A stretch of 64,000 nucleotides of DNA from Shewanella hafniensis (GTDB lineage Bacteria; Pseudomonadota; Gammaproteobacteria; Enterobacterales; Shewanellaceae), in the NCBI RefSeq assembly GCF_019655335.1, contig NZ_BPFD01000008.1, positions 31,435 to 95,434 of the forward strand. Direction: 5' to 3'. The notes under the pieces were generated by a model. That model was not told the DNA's origin. It did not search any database and saw only the letters and a program-made list of their open reading frames with translations. Position numbers and translations under genes: made by a program. Below, piece after piece: positions 19,065 through 29,523 of the stretch; positions within the stretch are counted from its first letter, which is position 1, and every line of letters begins with the position of its first letter.

Positions 19065-22000
19065 TTATGGACGAGCCATATCCGACTCAGCACCGTTAGT
19101 GAGTTTAATTTTGGCAGTAGGCTCTTCGGTTGCAGTATTCTCATACTCGCGTCCTTTAGGCACTGCCACTTGCTCTCTCACTTCAACTACAGGCTTGGTC
19201 ATATCCGAAGACACCATAGAACCAAAACGGCTTGCGGCTTTCGGCTTGTTGACTACTAGGGCGTCAGTGATTTGCGGATTCACTGTCGTTGGGGCCACTT
19301 GCACTGTTGCTTGAGGCTTAGCGATAGCAGCAGGTTTTGCCATTGGAGCAGAGGCTGCAGCTTTGATCGCTTCTTTAACTTCAACGCTTGGTGCAACGCT
19401 TGGCTCTACAGCAGTTTCAGTCTTAGCCACTTCAACTTTAGCCGCTTCAACTTTTGGCGCAGCTGGTGTAACCGCTGGGCTTTCAACTACAGGGGCGTTA
19501 ACCACTTCGGTTTCTACTGCAACGCTGGCTACTGGAGCTTCAACGACTGGTGCAACGTCAATTTTCACTTCAACCGTTTTTGGCGCATCCGCTTCAGTGG
19601 CTTTAGTCTCAACTGGCTTAGTATCAACTTGCTGAGTTTCGACTGATGCAACGTCACTTGCTGGCGTTTCAACTTTCGCCTCAGCTTTAACGACTGCAGG
19701 AGCTTCAACAACAGGTGCTTCGCTAGCTTGTGCTGTTTCTACTTCAACGGACTTAGCAGTTACTTGAGTTTCAGTCACTGCATCTGTTTTAGTTGCAACA
19801 ACTGGCGCTTCTACACGGACAGTGGCGACTTCGCTTGGATACTCTTGGTCAGCACCCAATTCATCGTTAGGGATGAATTGCGCTGGCGTTGATGTACCTT
19901 GGTCATCTTCGTCGCGACGACGGCGTTGACCCGCTGCACGAAGGTGACGCGGGCTACGACGGCTACGACGTTGACCATCTCTTTGCTCGCGTTTTGCTTG
20001 ATCATCAGCAGTTTCGCTTTCAGCATCAATTGCGTCGTTATCTTGCGATACCGCATCCATAGGTGCTGCAACATCAGCTGTAACAACTTCAGCCTGTTCT
20101 TCAGTCTTAACTGCATCAACCACTGGGTTTTCAGCTGCCGCAGAACTCACCGCTTTCTCTTCTACTGCAACATTTTCTGCCGCTTCTTGAGCAGGTACCG
20201 CTTCTTTACGAGGCTGACGACGTGTTCTTGGTGCTTTAGTTTCTGCAGGTGCTTGGGCTACTTCAGCTTTAGTGTCAACACTGATAGTGCTCGCAGCTGC
20301 GGCGTTAATGGCTGCAATTTCAGCTAATACTTCAGCAGCATCTTCTGGTGCAATTGGGATCGCATTATCTGGCGTGTTATGGCCATTATCGATACGCACC
20401 TTACGGCGCATATTACGACGTTGACGGCGTTCACGGGCGACTTCTTGCTTAGGTGCATCGGCTTCAACGTCGGCAACCACGTCTTTTGGCGCTTGCACTC
20501 GTGGCTTAGGTTCCGCTTTTACTGGACGCTTAACTGCTTCTTCCTTCTCGCGAACAGGGCGTTCTTGAGTGCTTGTACTTACCGCGGCATCAGCTGGTTT
20601 TTTCGGATTACGGCTGCGTGGCTCACGAGTGCCTTCTTTTGCTTTATCAGCATCTTGGGCATTACGAGGGCGGCGAGTATCGTTGCGACGGTTACGGCGG
20701 TTGGCGTTTGCTGCACTGGTATCGGCTGTTTTAGTTTCAACAACTTTTACGGGTTCTGCTTTTTCGCTTGGCGCAAACATGGCGCTGACCGCACTCACTA
20801 GCTTGCTGAAGAAGCCAGGTTGTGGCGCTTCAACTTTCACCGTTGGTGATGGCGCTTGTTCCACTTTCTGTGGCGCGGCAAAACCTTTTAATGCAGGAAT
20901 AGGCGCTGCGGTACGTTCCAGTTTACGTGGCTCATACAATTTGGCATCAGGCTGCTCGATACGCTTATAGCTAGACTCACTGATTTCATCATCACTACGG
21001 TGACGGATCACGCGGTAATCTGGCGTCATCATGTGCGCATCAGGTATCACATACACTTCGACATCGTGACGTTGCTCTGTAATGCGAATGGCTTTGCGTT
21101 TCTCGTTTAACAAGAAAGCCGCCACATCCACAGGCACAATCGCTTCGATTTGTGAGGTGTTCTCTTTGATGGCTTCTTCTTCCATCAAACGTAAAATCGA
21201 CAGTGCTAAAGATTCAGTACTGCGAATCGTGCCTTGGCCATGACAGCGAGGGCAGATGTGCGCAGCAGATTCTTCTAAAGAAGGACGCAGACGCTGACGC
21301 GACATTTCCATCAAACCAAAACGCGAGATGCGACCTAACTGCACGCGAGCGCGGTCATGGTGCACAGCATCACGTAAGCGGTTTTCAACTTCACGCTGAT
21401 GGCGCACAGGCGTCATATCGATAAAGTCGATAACCACTAAGCCACCTAAGTCACGCAGACGTAATTGACGGGCAATTTCATCGGCGGCTTCAAGGTTAGT
21501 GTTCAGTGCTGTCTCTTCAATATCACCGCCTTTAGTGGCACGGGCAGAGTTGATATCGATTGAGGTTAAGGCTTCAGTTGGGTCGATAACAATCGAACCG
21601 CCAGATGGCAGACGCACTTCACGTTGGAAGGCTGATTCGATTTGTGATTCGATTTGGAAGTGAGTAAATAACGGCACTTCGGCTTCGTAAAGTTTTACGC
21701 GCTCAACGAAATCTGGGCGAACTAAGGCGATATGTTGCTTAGCTTCTTCGAAAATACGTGGATGGTCGATGAGGATCTCGCCCACATCACGACGTAAGTA
21801 GTCACGAATAGCGCGCACGATCACGTTGCTTTCTTGATGAATTAAGAAAGGAGCGCCTTTAACCTGTGAAGCTTCGGTGATTGCTGCCCAGTGGTGCTGC
21901 AGAACTTTTAAGTCCCACTTTAACTCGGCAGACTCTTTGCCAACACCGGCAGTACGTACGATAAGACCCATGCCCGCTGGCACTTCCAAATCGGCCATCG

Positions 22001-22460
22001 CTTCTTTTAGCTCAGTGCGCTCATCACCTTCGATACGACGAGAAATTCCGCCTGCACGTGGGTTGTTTGGCATTAATACTAAGTAAGAGCCTGCTAGGCT
22101 GATGAAGGTCGTTAAGGCTGCGCCTTTATTGCCGCGTTCTTCTTTATCAATCTGGACAATAACTTCTTGTCCTTCACTGACCACTTCTTTGATATTTGGG
22201 CGACCTTGGAACGAATATCCTTTCGGGAAATATTCTCTGGCGATTTCTTTCAGTGGCAAAAAGCCGTGACGATCGGCACCGTAGTCGACGAAAGCGGCTT
22301 CTAAAGACGGTTCTACGCGGGTAATTTTACCTTTGTAAATGTTTGATTTTTTTTGCTCATGACCTGGACTTTCAATATCTAGATCATACAGTTGTTGCCC
22401 ATCAACAAGGGCAACACGCAACTCTTCTGATTGAGTTGCATTGATTAACATACGTTTCAT
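19065..22460 (-). CDS. rne: Ribonuclease E
   Basis: The essential endonuclease of mRNA decay and rRNA/tRNA processing. At 1131 residues it has the catalytic N-half: S1 domain, 5' sensor, and the DNase I-like site with [22 protein letters not shown] and VVIDFIDM holding the two metal-binding Asp. The zinc-link CPRCHGQG is near residue 404, as in E. coli. A hydrophobic helix [15 protein letters not shown] near residue 550 matches the membrane-targeting segment. The C-half has two Arg-rich RNA-binding stretches ([14 protein letters not shown], and a second near 19900-19990) and a long Ala/Val/Glu-rich disordered tail ending [17 protein letters not shown] at ATG 22460 is the conserved N-terminus. 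It is divergent from rluC, as in E. coli, with a leader of about 375 nt suited to autoregulation. Confidence 0.97.
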   Translation of the reverse strand: MKRMLINATQSEELRVALVDGQQLYDLDIESPGHEQKKSNIYKGKITRVEPSLEAAFVDYGADRHGFLPLKEIAREYFPKGYSFQGRPNIKEVVSEGQEVIVQIDKEERGNKGAALTTFISLAGSYLVLMPNNPRAGGISRRIEGDERTELKEAMADLEVPAGMGLIVRTAGVGKESAELKWDLKVLQHHWAAITEASQVKGAPFLIHQESNVIVRAIRDYLRRDVGEILIDHPRIFEEAKQHIALVRPDFVERVKLYEAEVPLFTHFQIESQIESAFQREVRLPSGGSIVIDPTEALTSIDINSARATKGGDIEETALNTNLEAADEIARQLRLRDLGGLVVIDFIDMTPVRHQREVENRLRDAVHHDRARVQLGRISRFGLMEMSRQRLRPSLEESAAHICPRCHGQGTIRSTESLALSILRLMEEEAIKENTSQIEAIVPVDVAAFLLNEKRKAIRITEQRHDVEVYVIPDAHMMTPDYRVIRHRSDDEISESSYKRIEQPDAKLYEPRKLERTAAPIPALKGFAAPQKVEQAPSPTVKVEAPQPGFFSKLVSAVSAMFAPSEKAEPVKVVETKTADTSAANANRRNRRNDTRRPRNAQDADKAKEGTREPRSRNPKKPADAAVSTSTQERPVREKEEAVKRPVKAEPKPRVQAPKDVVADVEADAPKQEVARERRQRRNMRRKVRIDNGHNTPDNAIPIAPEDAAEVLAEIAAINAAAASTISVDTKAEVAQAPAETKAPRTRRQPRKEAVPAQEAAENVAVEEKAVSSAAAENPVVDAVKTEEQAEVVTADVAAPMDAVSQDNDAIDAESETADDQAKREQRDGQRRSRRSPRHLRAAGQRRRRDEDDQGTSTPAQFIPNDELGADQEYPSEVATVRVEAPVVATKTDAVTETQVTAKSVEVETAQASEAPVVEAPAVVKAEAKVETPASDVASVETQQVDTKPVETKATEADAPKTVEVKIDVAPVVEAPVASVAVETEVVNAPVVESPAVTPAAPKVEAAKVEVAKTETAVEPSVAPSVEVKEAIKAAASAPMAKPAAIAKPQATVQVAPTTVNPQITDALVVNKPKAASRFGSMVSSDMTKPVVEVREQVAVPKGREYENTATEEPTAKIKLTNGAESDMARP

Positions 22461-22835
22461 GATGACGTCATTCTTCTTTAAATAGAGGTCATCAAACATC
22501 GCGCTTCGCTGCATTACGGGCCTAGCAGTAGGTCAACTGAGCCTCACGGCTGGTGGCTAGGCAAGAGGTGCGCATTGCTGTTAGACGCAGTCGCTGCGTG
22601 TCGCATCCTATTTATGGCTTATTTTTTAATGATTACAAAAACAAGGAATTCGTTGTAAAACATCAACCAACCCCATAAATTCTTTAGTTTCTTTCCGGTA
22701 ATGCCCAAGTCGAATCGGTTTGTCTGACGACAAGTTAAAATATCCTTCGAAATCGGGGAGGAAAATCTAGGGTAAACCTTATTAAAGTAAGGCGACTTTC
22801 TCGATTTAATCGTAAAAAACGCATTTATGGTATTT
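22461..22835 (-). promoter_or_regulatory. rne: Structured rne 5' leader (autoregulatory candidate)
   Basis: From the predicted start near 22835 to the ATG is about 375 nt without ORF, close in length to the E. coli rne leader known for feedback control. Two hairpins are visible: a 7-bp stem GCCTAGC/GCTAGGC at 22520-22562 enclosing AGCC/GGCT, and ACGCAG-TCG-CTGCGT at 22585-22599. Homology to the E. coli element is not shown, only similar placement. Confidence 0.5.
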
Positions 22836-22841
22836 TTACTT

Positions 22842-22847
22842 ATTATA
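22842..22847 (-). promoter_or_regulatory. rne: Putative -10 element of the rne promoter
   Basis: A perfect TATAAT on the minus strand. The -35 region is weak, so the assignment rests on the -10 and on the leader length it implies. Confidence 0.4.
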
Positions 22848-23037
22848 CGATTCGCAAATCAATGACTTGCTATCAAGAAAATGTTTTTTTATCCATTAAA
22901 TTTTCCGCTTGGGATCGGGGCGTTGTGAACACTTTATTCACGGCTTATCCCTAATCGCTGGTGAAATATAGCAATAATCAAAAAATTCAGCAATGGAAAG
23001 GCACAATTCTTCTCAGTTGTTGTACAATGGCGGCCGT

Positions 23038-23043
23038 TATAAT
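23038..23043 (+). promoter_or_regulatory. rluC: Putative -10 element of rluC, almost no leader
   Basis: A perfect TATAAT ends 13 bp before the rluC ATG, which would give a leader of about 6-7 nt. The best -35, TTGTTG at 23017-23022, is 15 bp away. No Shine-Dalgarno precedes the ATG. Confidence 0.35.
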
Positions 23044-23056
23044 TAGATGGCGCATC

Positions 23057-24016
23057 ATGAATATAGAATCCACCCCACAACAGGTTCAGTTGATCACGAT
23101 TGATGAAGATCACTTCGAACAGCGTATCGATAACTACTTAATGACCAAGCTGAAGGGCGTGCCGAAAAGCATGATCTATCGCATTGTCCGCAAGGGCGAG
23201 GTTCGAGTGAATAAGAAACGCATCAAACCCGAGTACAAGTTGCAGATTGGCGACATAGTGCGTATTCCGCCTGTCCGAGTGGCAGAGCCAGATAACCGTA
23301 CTGCACCATCGCCTAACTTAAGTAAAGTCTCGCAACTCGAAGACCGTATTTTGCACGAAGACAATCATTTGATCGTGCTGAATAAACCTGCTGGCATTGC
23401 TGTGCATGGTGGTAGTGGTGTCGATTACGGCGTGATTGAAGCCCTGCGTTCACTGCGTCCTCAACAAAAGTTTTTAGAGCTAGTACATCGTCTCGATAAA
23501 GATACTTCGGGTGTGTTGTTGGTGGCGAAAAAGCGTAGCGCGCTTAAACATCTGCATGATCAGCTCAGATATAAAAAGATGCAGAAAGACTATTTGGCCT
23601 TAGTGAAAGGTGAATGGTCTGCTCAAGATAAAGCCGTTAAACAGCCTTTATTAAAAATCACCCTTAAATCCGGTGAGCGCATAGTGCGTGTTAATGCGGA
23701 GGGTAAGCCTTCTGAAACGCGCTTTAAAATTATGCAGCGTTACCAAGGTTGTACTCTCGTGAAGGCAAGCCCTGTCACTGGACGTACTCACCAAATTCGG
23801 GTGCATTGCCAATTTGCGGGTCATCCTATCGCCTGTGATGATAAATACAGCGAGCAAGCGTTTGACGACAGCATGCGGTCATTAGGCTTAACTCGACTCT
23901 TTTTACATGCGGCTGAGTTGATGTTCATTCATCCTGAAAATGATGAAGTGATGCGGGTCTCTGCGCCCTTAGATGAAAACTTGTCGCAATTATTAGATAA
24001 GTTAAAGCGTGTGTAA
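23057..24016 (+). CDS. rluC: 23S rRNA pseudouridine synthase RluC
   Basis: Makes pseudouridines 955, 2504 and 2580 of 23S rRNA (E. coli numbering). The 319-residue protein (the same length as E. coli RluC) has an N-terminal S4 RNA-binding domain (DNYLMTKLKGVPKSMIYRIVRKGEVRVNKKR) and the RluA-type catalytic core with HRLDKDTSG, in which the Asp is catalytic. The open frame extends to 22961, but ATG 23057 (MNIESTPQQVQLI) is the family start. It is divergent from rne and followed 22 bp later by a HAD phosphatase gene. Confidence 0.96.
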   Translation: MNIESTPQQVQLITIDEDHFEQRIDNYLMTKLKGVPKSMIYRIVRKGEVRVNKKRIKPEYKLQIGDIVRIPPVRVAEPDNRTAPSPNLSKVSQLEDRILHEDNHLIVLNKPAGIAVHGGSGVDYGVIEALRSLRPQQKFLELVHRLDKDTSGVLLVAKKRSALKHLHDQLRYKKMQKDYLALVKGEWSAQDKAVKQPLLKITLKSGERIVRVNAEGKPSETRFKIMQRYQGCTLVKASPVTGRTHQIRVHCQFAGHPIACDDKYSEQAFDDSMRSLGLTRLFLHAAELMFIHPENDEVMRVSAPLDENLSQLLDKLKRV

Positions 24017-24038
24017 TCGACGGGGATAGGTTTCAAGG

Positions 24039-24758
24039 ATGAAGACAAAGCAATACGATTTAGTGATTTTCGATTGGGATGGCACTCTGATGGACTCCAT
24101 CGGTAAAATTATCACCTGTATTGAAAATATGGCTAAGGCATTACAGTTACCTATCCCAACCGAAAGCGATATTCGCGATATCATCGGTCTTTCTATGACT
24201 GAAGCGCTGCGAGTCCTGTTTCCGCATGGGCTCAATCTCAGCGCTTCTTCTGCCTATTCTCAGCATCAGCAGCATCCTAAAAATGCATTTAGCCAAGGCG
24301 AAGATGATCCATATCAGCAGATGCGCGCCGAGTTTAAAGCGCAATATTTGCATTTGGACACCACGCCAACGCCACTCTTTGCACAAGCACCTATTTTAAT
24401 CGATGAGTTACATGCTCAAGGTTATCAATTAGCCGTTGCAACCGGTAAGGCCCGTGCGGGACTTGACCGCGTTTTTGCGCAAACGGGCTTAGGTCGATAC
24501 TTTGTTGCATCACGCTGCGCCGATGAAGTGCACAGCAAACCCCATCCTGAAATGATTTCAAGCTTGCTGAAAGAATTGAATATTGCCCCGAACCGAGCCC
24601 TAATGGTGGGTGATTCTCTGCTGGATTTGACCATGGCGGCCAATGCTGGAATTGATAGTATTGGCGTGACCTATGGCGCCCACAGTGCCGAAAAGTTACT
24701 GCAAGCAAGACCTATCGCTTTGATTGACTCTCCTGCGCAATTGCTGCAATACCTCTAA
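24039..24758 (+). CDS. HAD-IA phosphatase (phosphoglycolate phosphatase-like)
   Basis: A 239-residue haloacid-dehalogenase phosphatase with all four motifs: FDWDGTLMDS (nucleophile Asp), VATGKARAGLD (Thr), SKPHPEM (Lys) and MVGDSLLDLTMAANAG (acidic pair). The cap domain is an IA type, enlarged by a Ser/Gln/His-rich insertion (SASSAYSQHQQHPKNAF) around 24240-24310 that is absent from most relatives. AAGG is close to the ATG. It follows rluC by 22 bp and is probably co-transcribed. Substrate unknown; phosphoglycolate-type small phosphates are likely. Confidence 0.88.
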   Translation: MKTKQYDLVIFDWDGTLMDSIGKIITCIENMAKALQLPIPTESDIRDIIGLSMTEALRVLFPHGLNLSASSAYSQHQQHPKNAFSQGEDDPYQQMRAEFKAQYLHLDTTPTPLFAQAPILIDELHAQGYQLAVATGKARAGLDRVFAQTGLGRYFVASRCADEVHSKPHPEMISSLLKELNIAPNRALMVGDSLLDLTMAANAGIDSIGVTYGAHSAEKLLQARPIALIDSPAQLLQYL

Positions 24759-24953
24759 CACTGCTATTTAATGCTGAAGCGGCAATACATGCCGCTACGC
24801 ATGAGTACTTGCTGGTTACCTTTATTTACGTCCCATCTTTCCGTCAATGAAACGAATCTGCTGCTCGGCATTTTGGGGTGCGCTTAATCGATTTAATAGA
24901 CAGAGCACGCTGAGCAAAACCTCAGTAAACGAATAAGCTAACGTGTAAGCCGG

Positions 24954-25538
24954 TTAAGCGAGAACGTCTACACCTTGGGCCAACAGCATTTCTGTCAGTA
25001 ATATCAGTGGTAAGCCAACTAAGGTATTCGGATCGCGACCTTCAAGCTCGGTAAATAACGCTATGCCTAAGCCTTCACTCTTAAAACTGCCCGCGCAGTA
25101 GTAGGGCTCTTCTTTTTCTATGTAGGCGACAATCTGTGCATGGCTAAGATGCCTGAAATGAACCGTAAAGGGTTCAACCTCGGCGGCCATGGCGCCCGTT
25201 TCGGCATTATAGAGTGCAAGACCAGTATAAAAGGTGATGGCCTTGCCAGAGGCTTGGGTGAGCTGCGCGACGGCATTGTCAAAATCATGGGGCTTACCGA
25301 TAATCTTGCCATCAATGACGGCAACTTGATCGGAGCCAATAATCAGCCCATCGGGGAATTGTTCTGCTCCTGCGACGGCTTTTGCTTTGGCTAATCGCAA
25401 CACTAAGGCATGGGCCGATTCATCGATATGCGCCGTTTCGTCAATATCAGGATTACAGCATTCGAAGGGAAGGCCGAGTTTTTGCAGTAAAGATTGTCGG
25501 TATACAGAGGTCGAAGCTAAGATTAATGGGGTTGGCAT
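24954..25538 (-). CDS. yceF: Maf-family nucleotide pyrophosphatase YceF
   Basis: A 194-residue Maf/HAM1-like pyrophosphatase. The N-terminal [22 protein letters not shown] and the central [22 protein letters not shown] are family signatures; the YceF subgroup hydrolyses 7-methyl-GTP to its monophosphate. It sits next to, and divergent from, yceD, the conserved yceF/yceD arrangement in gammaproteobacteria. Confidence 0.92.
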   Translation of the reverse strand: MPTPLILASTSVYRQSLLQKLGLPFECCNPDIDETAHIDESAHALVLRLAKAKAVAGAEQFPDGLIIGSDQVAVIDGKIIGKPHDFDNAVAQLTQASGKAITFYTGLALYNAETGAMAAEVEPFTVHFRHLSHAQIVAYIEKEEPYYCAGSFKSEGLGIALFTELEGRDPNTLVGLPLILLTEMLLAQGVDVLA

Positions 25539-25762
25539 AATGGGATATCCGCAAAAGAGTGACTCATATTGTGACCAATCTGCGCTAGAGAGTGCAAGAG
25601 TTTCGTCTTTTACGGTTTCTTTTCAGTGAATGCGACTATTTTAGTCGGCTTATGCTTGTATGCGACCTCGGGCTTGGGTACTATTTCGCTTCCGTCAATT
25701 TCAATGTTGGGGCTGGAGAAAGGCTTAAGTCGCAAACTGGGACTTAAGTTAGAATTTTTTCT

Positions 25763-25789
25763 TTGACTCTAGCGTTTTCAAACTATAAT
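25763..25789 (+). promoter_or_regulatory. Promoter of the yceD-rpmF-fab operon with GC-rich discriminator
   Basis: -35 TTGACT, 15-bp spacer, -10 TATAAT, then a GC-rich discriminator (GCGCGCC) of the kind subject to ppGpp control. The ATG of yceD begins 11 bp after the -10, so the predicted transcript has a leader of only about 5 nt and no Shine-Dalgarno. Confidence 0.6.
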
Positions 25790-25800
25790 ATGCGCGCCTT

Positions 25801-26325
25801 ATGCAAACAGTAAAGATACCGGTTTCAATTGATCCATTTCGCGCCGCCTCGAGTCGCCTAGTTTATCAGGGCGTTGTTCCTGGTGTGCAATTGAAAAGAT
25901 TAAATGAGTTATGTGCCGGCGACTGTTCCGATGCGGCAGTGTCGCTTGAATGTGGCGTAGATTTACAGGGGATAGTCTACCTGAAAGGGAAGGCTGTGAC
26001 GGAGCTCACTCTGATATGTCAACGTTGCATGACGCTATTTACCACTGAGGTTACGGTCGAGTTTTGCTTCGGTCCATGCCGGACTAAGGCAGAAATCGAT
26101 GAGCTCCCGGATGCGTATGACCCAATTGAGTGCAATGAAATTGGCGAAGTGCGTCTACATCAATTGATCGAAGATGAATTGATAGTCGCTATGCCGATAA
26201 TCCCAATGCATCAAGAAATTGATTGCAGTGCTGGATCTAAAGACATGGTTGTAGGCGAGATCGAACCCGCTCATGAGGAGCGTCCAAATCCGTTTGCAGT
26301 GTTAGAAAAACTGAAGAGCAAGTAA
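25801..26325 (+). CDS. yceD: YceD (DUF177), 23S rRNA accumulation protein
   Basis: A 174-residue DUF177 protein with the CxxC pair CQRCM in [12 protein letters not shown] and the conserved [25 protein letters not shown]. The E. coli and plant homologues are needed for normal 23S rRNA accumulation. The start [12 protein letters not shown] matches the family N-terminus and leaves almost no leader after the promoter at 25763-25789. rpmF follows after 16 bp and is part of the same operon. Confidence 0.93.
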
Positions 26326-26341
26326 TCTAGGAGACAGGCCA

Positions 26342-26512
26342 ATGGCTGTACAACAGAACAAAAAATCACGTTCAAAGCGCGGAATGCGCCGTTCACATGA
26401 CGCACTGAGCACTGCTCAGCTGTCTGTAGACGCTACCAGCGGTGAAATCCATATGCGTCACAATGTGACTGCAGATGGCTTCTATCGCGGTAAAAAGGTA
26501 ATCAACAAGTAA
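26342..26512 (+). CDS. rpmF: 50S ribosomal protein L32
   Basis: A 56-residue L32. The N-terminus [20 protein letters not shown] is diagnostic, and the middle contains [15 protein letters not shown]. It has no zinc-binding cysteines, so it is the zinc-free form. TAGGAG stands seven bases before the ATG. It lies between yceD and plsX, the conserved order that links ribosome and phospholipid synthesis. Confidence 0.96.
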
Positions 26513-26527
26513 TTTGTTGGTTTCCTA

Positions 26528-27556
26528 ATGACGAATCTGACGCTTGCGTTAGATGCAATGGGTGGTGATCATGGCCCCCACGTCACAGTGCCTGCAGCCT
26601 TGCGGGCACTACAATTACATTCTTTTCTAAAAATCATTTTAGTCGGTGACAAGACTGAAATTGATGTCTATCTACGTCAAGCGGAAGCGAATTTACTTTC
26701 ACGCATAGAAATCATTCATACCGATGAAGTCGTTAGTATGTCCGATCGACCTGTGCATGCTTTGCGTACACGTAAAAACAGTTCCATGCGATTGGCGATT
26801 GAGTTAGTGCGTGACGACCGCGCGCAAGCTTGTGTCAGTGCCGGTAACACGGGTGCGCTGATGGCAATGGCGAAAGTGTTGCTAAAGACCTTACCTGGCG
26901 TTGACCGTCCTGCGTTAGTGAGTTGTTTACCTGCGGTGACTCAAAAACCTGTCTATTTATTGGATTTGGGCGCGAATATTTCCTGTGACTCGGAAACCTT
27001 ATTTCAATTTGCCGTGATGGGCTCTGTCCTGTGCGAAGCGGTTGATAAGAAATCTCGGCCAAAAGTCGCCTTGCTCAATGTGGGCATTGAAGAAATTAAA
27101 GGTAACGATCAAGTTCAGCAAGCGGCGCAGTTGCTGCAACACACAGATCAAATCAATTACACAGGTTTTATCGAAGGGGATGAAATCTACTCCGGTAATG
27201 TGGATGTGATTGTTTGTGATGGCTTTGTGGGTAACATCACGCTCAAGACCTCAGAAGGTATTGCCAAGTTATTGGTACATCAGTTAAAACGGGGACTAAC
27301 CCAAGGTTTATTCGTTCGTTTTCTGGCTAAACTTATCGCCCCACGTATTCAGGCGGTCCTTAGTCAGATGAACCCCGACCACTATAACGGTGCAAGTCTG
27401 ATAGGATTGCGCGGAATAGTTGTAAAAAGCCATGGAAACGCGGATGAAACTGCCTATTTACAAGCAATTAGTTTGGCAGTAACGGAAGCTCAACGTCGAC
27501 TCCCTGAAATGATAAAAGATCGTTTGGAGTCGATTCTTTTAGATATAAATAACTGA
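26528..27556 (+). CDS. plsX: Phosphate acyltransferase PlsX
   Basis: Converts acyl-ACP to acyl-phosphate, the first step of phospholipid synthesis through PlsY. The 342-residue protein opens [14 protein letters not shown], the family signature, and contains [15 protein letters not shown] and [16 protein letters not shown]. It begins 16 bp after rpmF and ends 10 bp before fabH. Confidence 0.96.
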   Translation: MTNLTLALDAMGGDHGPHVTVPAALRALQLHSFLKIILVGDKTEIDVYLRQAEANLLSRIEIIHTDEVVSMSDRPVHALRTRKNSSMRLAIELVRDDRAQACVSAGNTGALMAMAKVLLKTLPGVDRPALVSCLPAVTQKPVYLLDLGANISCDSETLFQFAVMGSVLCEAVDKKSRPKVALLNVGIEEIKGNDQVQQAAQLLQHTDQINYTGFIEGDEIYSGNVDVIVCDGFVGNITLKTSEGIAKLLVHQLKRGLTQGLFVRFLAKLIAPRIQAVLSQMNPDHYNGASLIGLRGIVVKSHGNADETAYLQAISLAVTEAQRRLPEMIKDRLESILLDINN

Positions 27557-27565
27557 TCCCTCCTT

Positions 27566-28525
27566 ATGCATACAAAAATTCTCGGAACTGGTAGTTATCT
27601 GCCAGTGCAGGTGCGTAGCAATCAAGATTTGGAAAAAATGGTGGAAACCACTGACCAATGGATTGTTGAACGTACAGGTATATCAGAACGTCGCATTGCG
27701 GCCTTCGATGAAACCGTTTCAACTATGGGCTACCAAGCGGCACTCAAAGCGCTGGAAATGGCTGGCATAGAAGCATCAGACTTAGACATGATCGTTTGCG
27801 GCACCACCAGTGCACCAAATGCTTTTCCGGCTGCGGCCTGTGAAATCCAAGCCATGCTTGGCGTGCATACCATTCCAGCATTTGACATCGCAGCGGCTTG
27901 TTCAGGCTTTGTTTATGCTTTATCTGTTGCCGACCAATTTGTTAAAACGGGCGCGGCTAAAAAAGTCTTAGTGATTGGTGCCGATGTGCTGTCTCGCCTA
28001 TGTGAGCCAGAAGATCGTTCAACGATTATTTTATTTGGTGATGGTGCGGGCGCCGTTGTGATTGGTGCATCTGAAACGCCAGGGATCATTTCTACCCACA
28101 TTTATGCCGATGGTCGCCAAGGCGACTTATTGAAATGCGCTTTCCCACCACGCCAAGGCGAAACCTCTGAAGCGGTCGGTTTTATGACCATGAAGGGTAA
28201 CGATGTCTTTAAAGTGGCGGTGACTCAATTGTCCCATGTTGTGACTGAGACGCTGCGCATCAACAATATTGATAAGTCAGAAATTGATTGGTTGGTGCCA
28301 CATCAAGCTAACTTCCGTATTATCAATGCTACCGCCAAAAAGCTTGATATGAGTCTCGATAAAGTCGTATTGACCTTAGCTAAACACGGTAATACCTCAG
28401 CTGCATCTGTGCCTATCGCATTAGATGAAGCCGTGCGTGATGGCCGCATTCAGCGTGGACAACTCCTGCTGCTTGAGGCCTTCGGTGCCGGTTTTGCGTG
28501 GGGCAGTGCCCTCATTCGCTTCTAA
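27566..28525 (+). CDS. fabH: Beta-ketoacyl-ACP synthase III
   Basis: Starts fatty acid synthesis by condensing acetyl-CoA with malonyl-ACP. The 319-residue protein has the catalytic triad in place: Cys in [13 protein letters not shown], His in [10 protein letters not shown] and Asn in [12 protein letters not shown]. Length and motifs match the E. coli enzyme (317). Confidence 0.96.
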   Translation: MHTKILGTGSYLPVQVRSNQDLEKMVETTDQWIVERTGISERRIAAFDETVSTMGYQAALKALEMAGIEASDLDMIVCGTTSAPNAFPAAACEIQAMLGVHTIPAFDIAAACSGFVYALSVADQFVKTGAAKKVLVIGADVLSRLCEPEDRSTIILFGDGAGAVVIGASETPGIISTHIYADGRQGDLLKCAFPPRQGETSEAVGFMTMKGNDVFKVAVTQLSHVVTETLRINNIDKSEIDWLVPHQANFRIINATAKKLDMSLDKVVLTLAKHGNTSAASVPIALDEAVRDGRIQRGQLLLLEAFGAGFAWGSALIRF

Positions 28526-28587
28526 GTTCTACATGTGTTTTCCACATGATTTTTCAATAAATTAAGTTAGCCATAGGTAATTTGAAT

Positions 28588-29514
28588 ATGGAAAATGTTG
28601 CTTTTGTATTTCCAGGCCAAGGTTCACAAGCCCTAGGCATGTTAGCCGAGCTTGCCGAATCACACGCCGTTGTCGGGCAAACCTTTGCCGAGGCGAGTGA
28701 CGTCTTAGGTTATGATTTGTGGGCATTGGTTCAGCAAGGTCCCGTTGAAAACTTAAATGAAACCGATAAAACCCAACCAGCCCTATTAGCGGCGAGCGTG
28801 GCGATTTGGCGTGCCTATGTGGCTTCAGGCAAACCTATGCCAGCCATGTTGGCAGGTCACAGCTTAGGCGAGTATTCTGCTTTAGTGTGCGCCGGAGTCA
28901 TGGATTTTAAAGACGCGATTAAGTTGGTGGAGTTACGCGGTCAACTTATGCAGCAAGCAGTTCCTGCTGGCACAGGCGCCATGTATGCCATTATCGGTTT
29001 AGATAACGAGGGTATCGCGAATGCTTGCGCTGAAGCGGCTCAAGGCGACGTGGTGAGCCCAGTTAACTTCAACAGCCCTGGTCAAGTCGTTATCGCGGGT
29101 CAAAAAGACGCGGTTGAGCGTGCAGCAGCGGCTTGTAAAGCTGCAGGCGCTAAAATGGCGGTAGCGTTACCTGTAAGCGTGCCATCACACTGCGCATTAA
29201 TGAAACCTGCGGCGGATAAACTGGCCGTGGCATTAAATGATGTGCAGTTTAATGCCCCAACGATTACTGTGATTAACAACGTTGATGTGGCATCACCCAC
29301 CTCTGCTGATGACATTAAAGATGCATTAGTACGTCAGTTATATTGTCCTGTCCGCTGGAGCGAAACTGTTGAATTAATGGCCCAAAAAGGCATTACCCAA
29401 CTGGTGGAATGTGGTCCTGGTAAAGTATTGACAGGATTAGCAAAACGAATTAATAAATCACTATCAGCCCAAGCGGTTAATGATGTTGCTTCATTAGCAG
29501 CATTAACTGAGTAA
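28588..29514 (+). CDS. fabD: Malonyl-CoA-ACP transacylase
   Basis: Loads malonate onto ACP. The 308-residue protein (E. coli 309) starts MENVAFVFPGQGSQALGM and has the nucleophile elbow GHSLGEYSAL and the His in VPSHCALM. An in-frame TTG at 28582 is less likely than ATG 28588. fabG follows 9 bp downstream. Confidence 0.95.
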   Translation: MENVAFVFPGQGSQALGMLAELAESHAVVGQTFAEASDVLGYDLWALVQQGPVENLNETDKTQPALLAASVAIWRAYVASGKPMPAMLAGHSLGEYSALVCAGVMDFKDAIKLVELRGQLMQQAVPAGTGAMYAIIGLDNEGIANACAEAAQGDVVSPVNFNSPGQVVIAGQKDAVERAAAACKAAGAKMAVALPVSVPSHCALMKPAADKLAVALNDVQFNAPTITVINNVDVASPTSADDIKDALVRQLYCPVRWSETVELMAQKGITQLVECGPGKVLTGLAKRINKSLSAQAVNDVASLAALTE

Positions 29515-29523
29515 GGAGTTTAT

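Noticed and set aside
19272..20970. Several long plus-strand open frames opposite the rne tail
   Set aside because: They are shadows of the biased Ala/Val/Glu codons of RNase E; their products are Phe/Ser/Cys/Arg-rich with no ribosome sites or known motifs.
24778..24796. Hairpin AGCGGCA / TGCCGCT after the HAD phosphatase gene
   Set aside because: Seven base pairs and no T-run; too weak to call a terminator.
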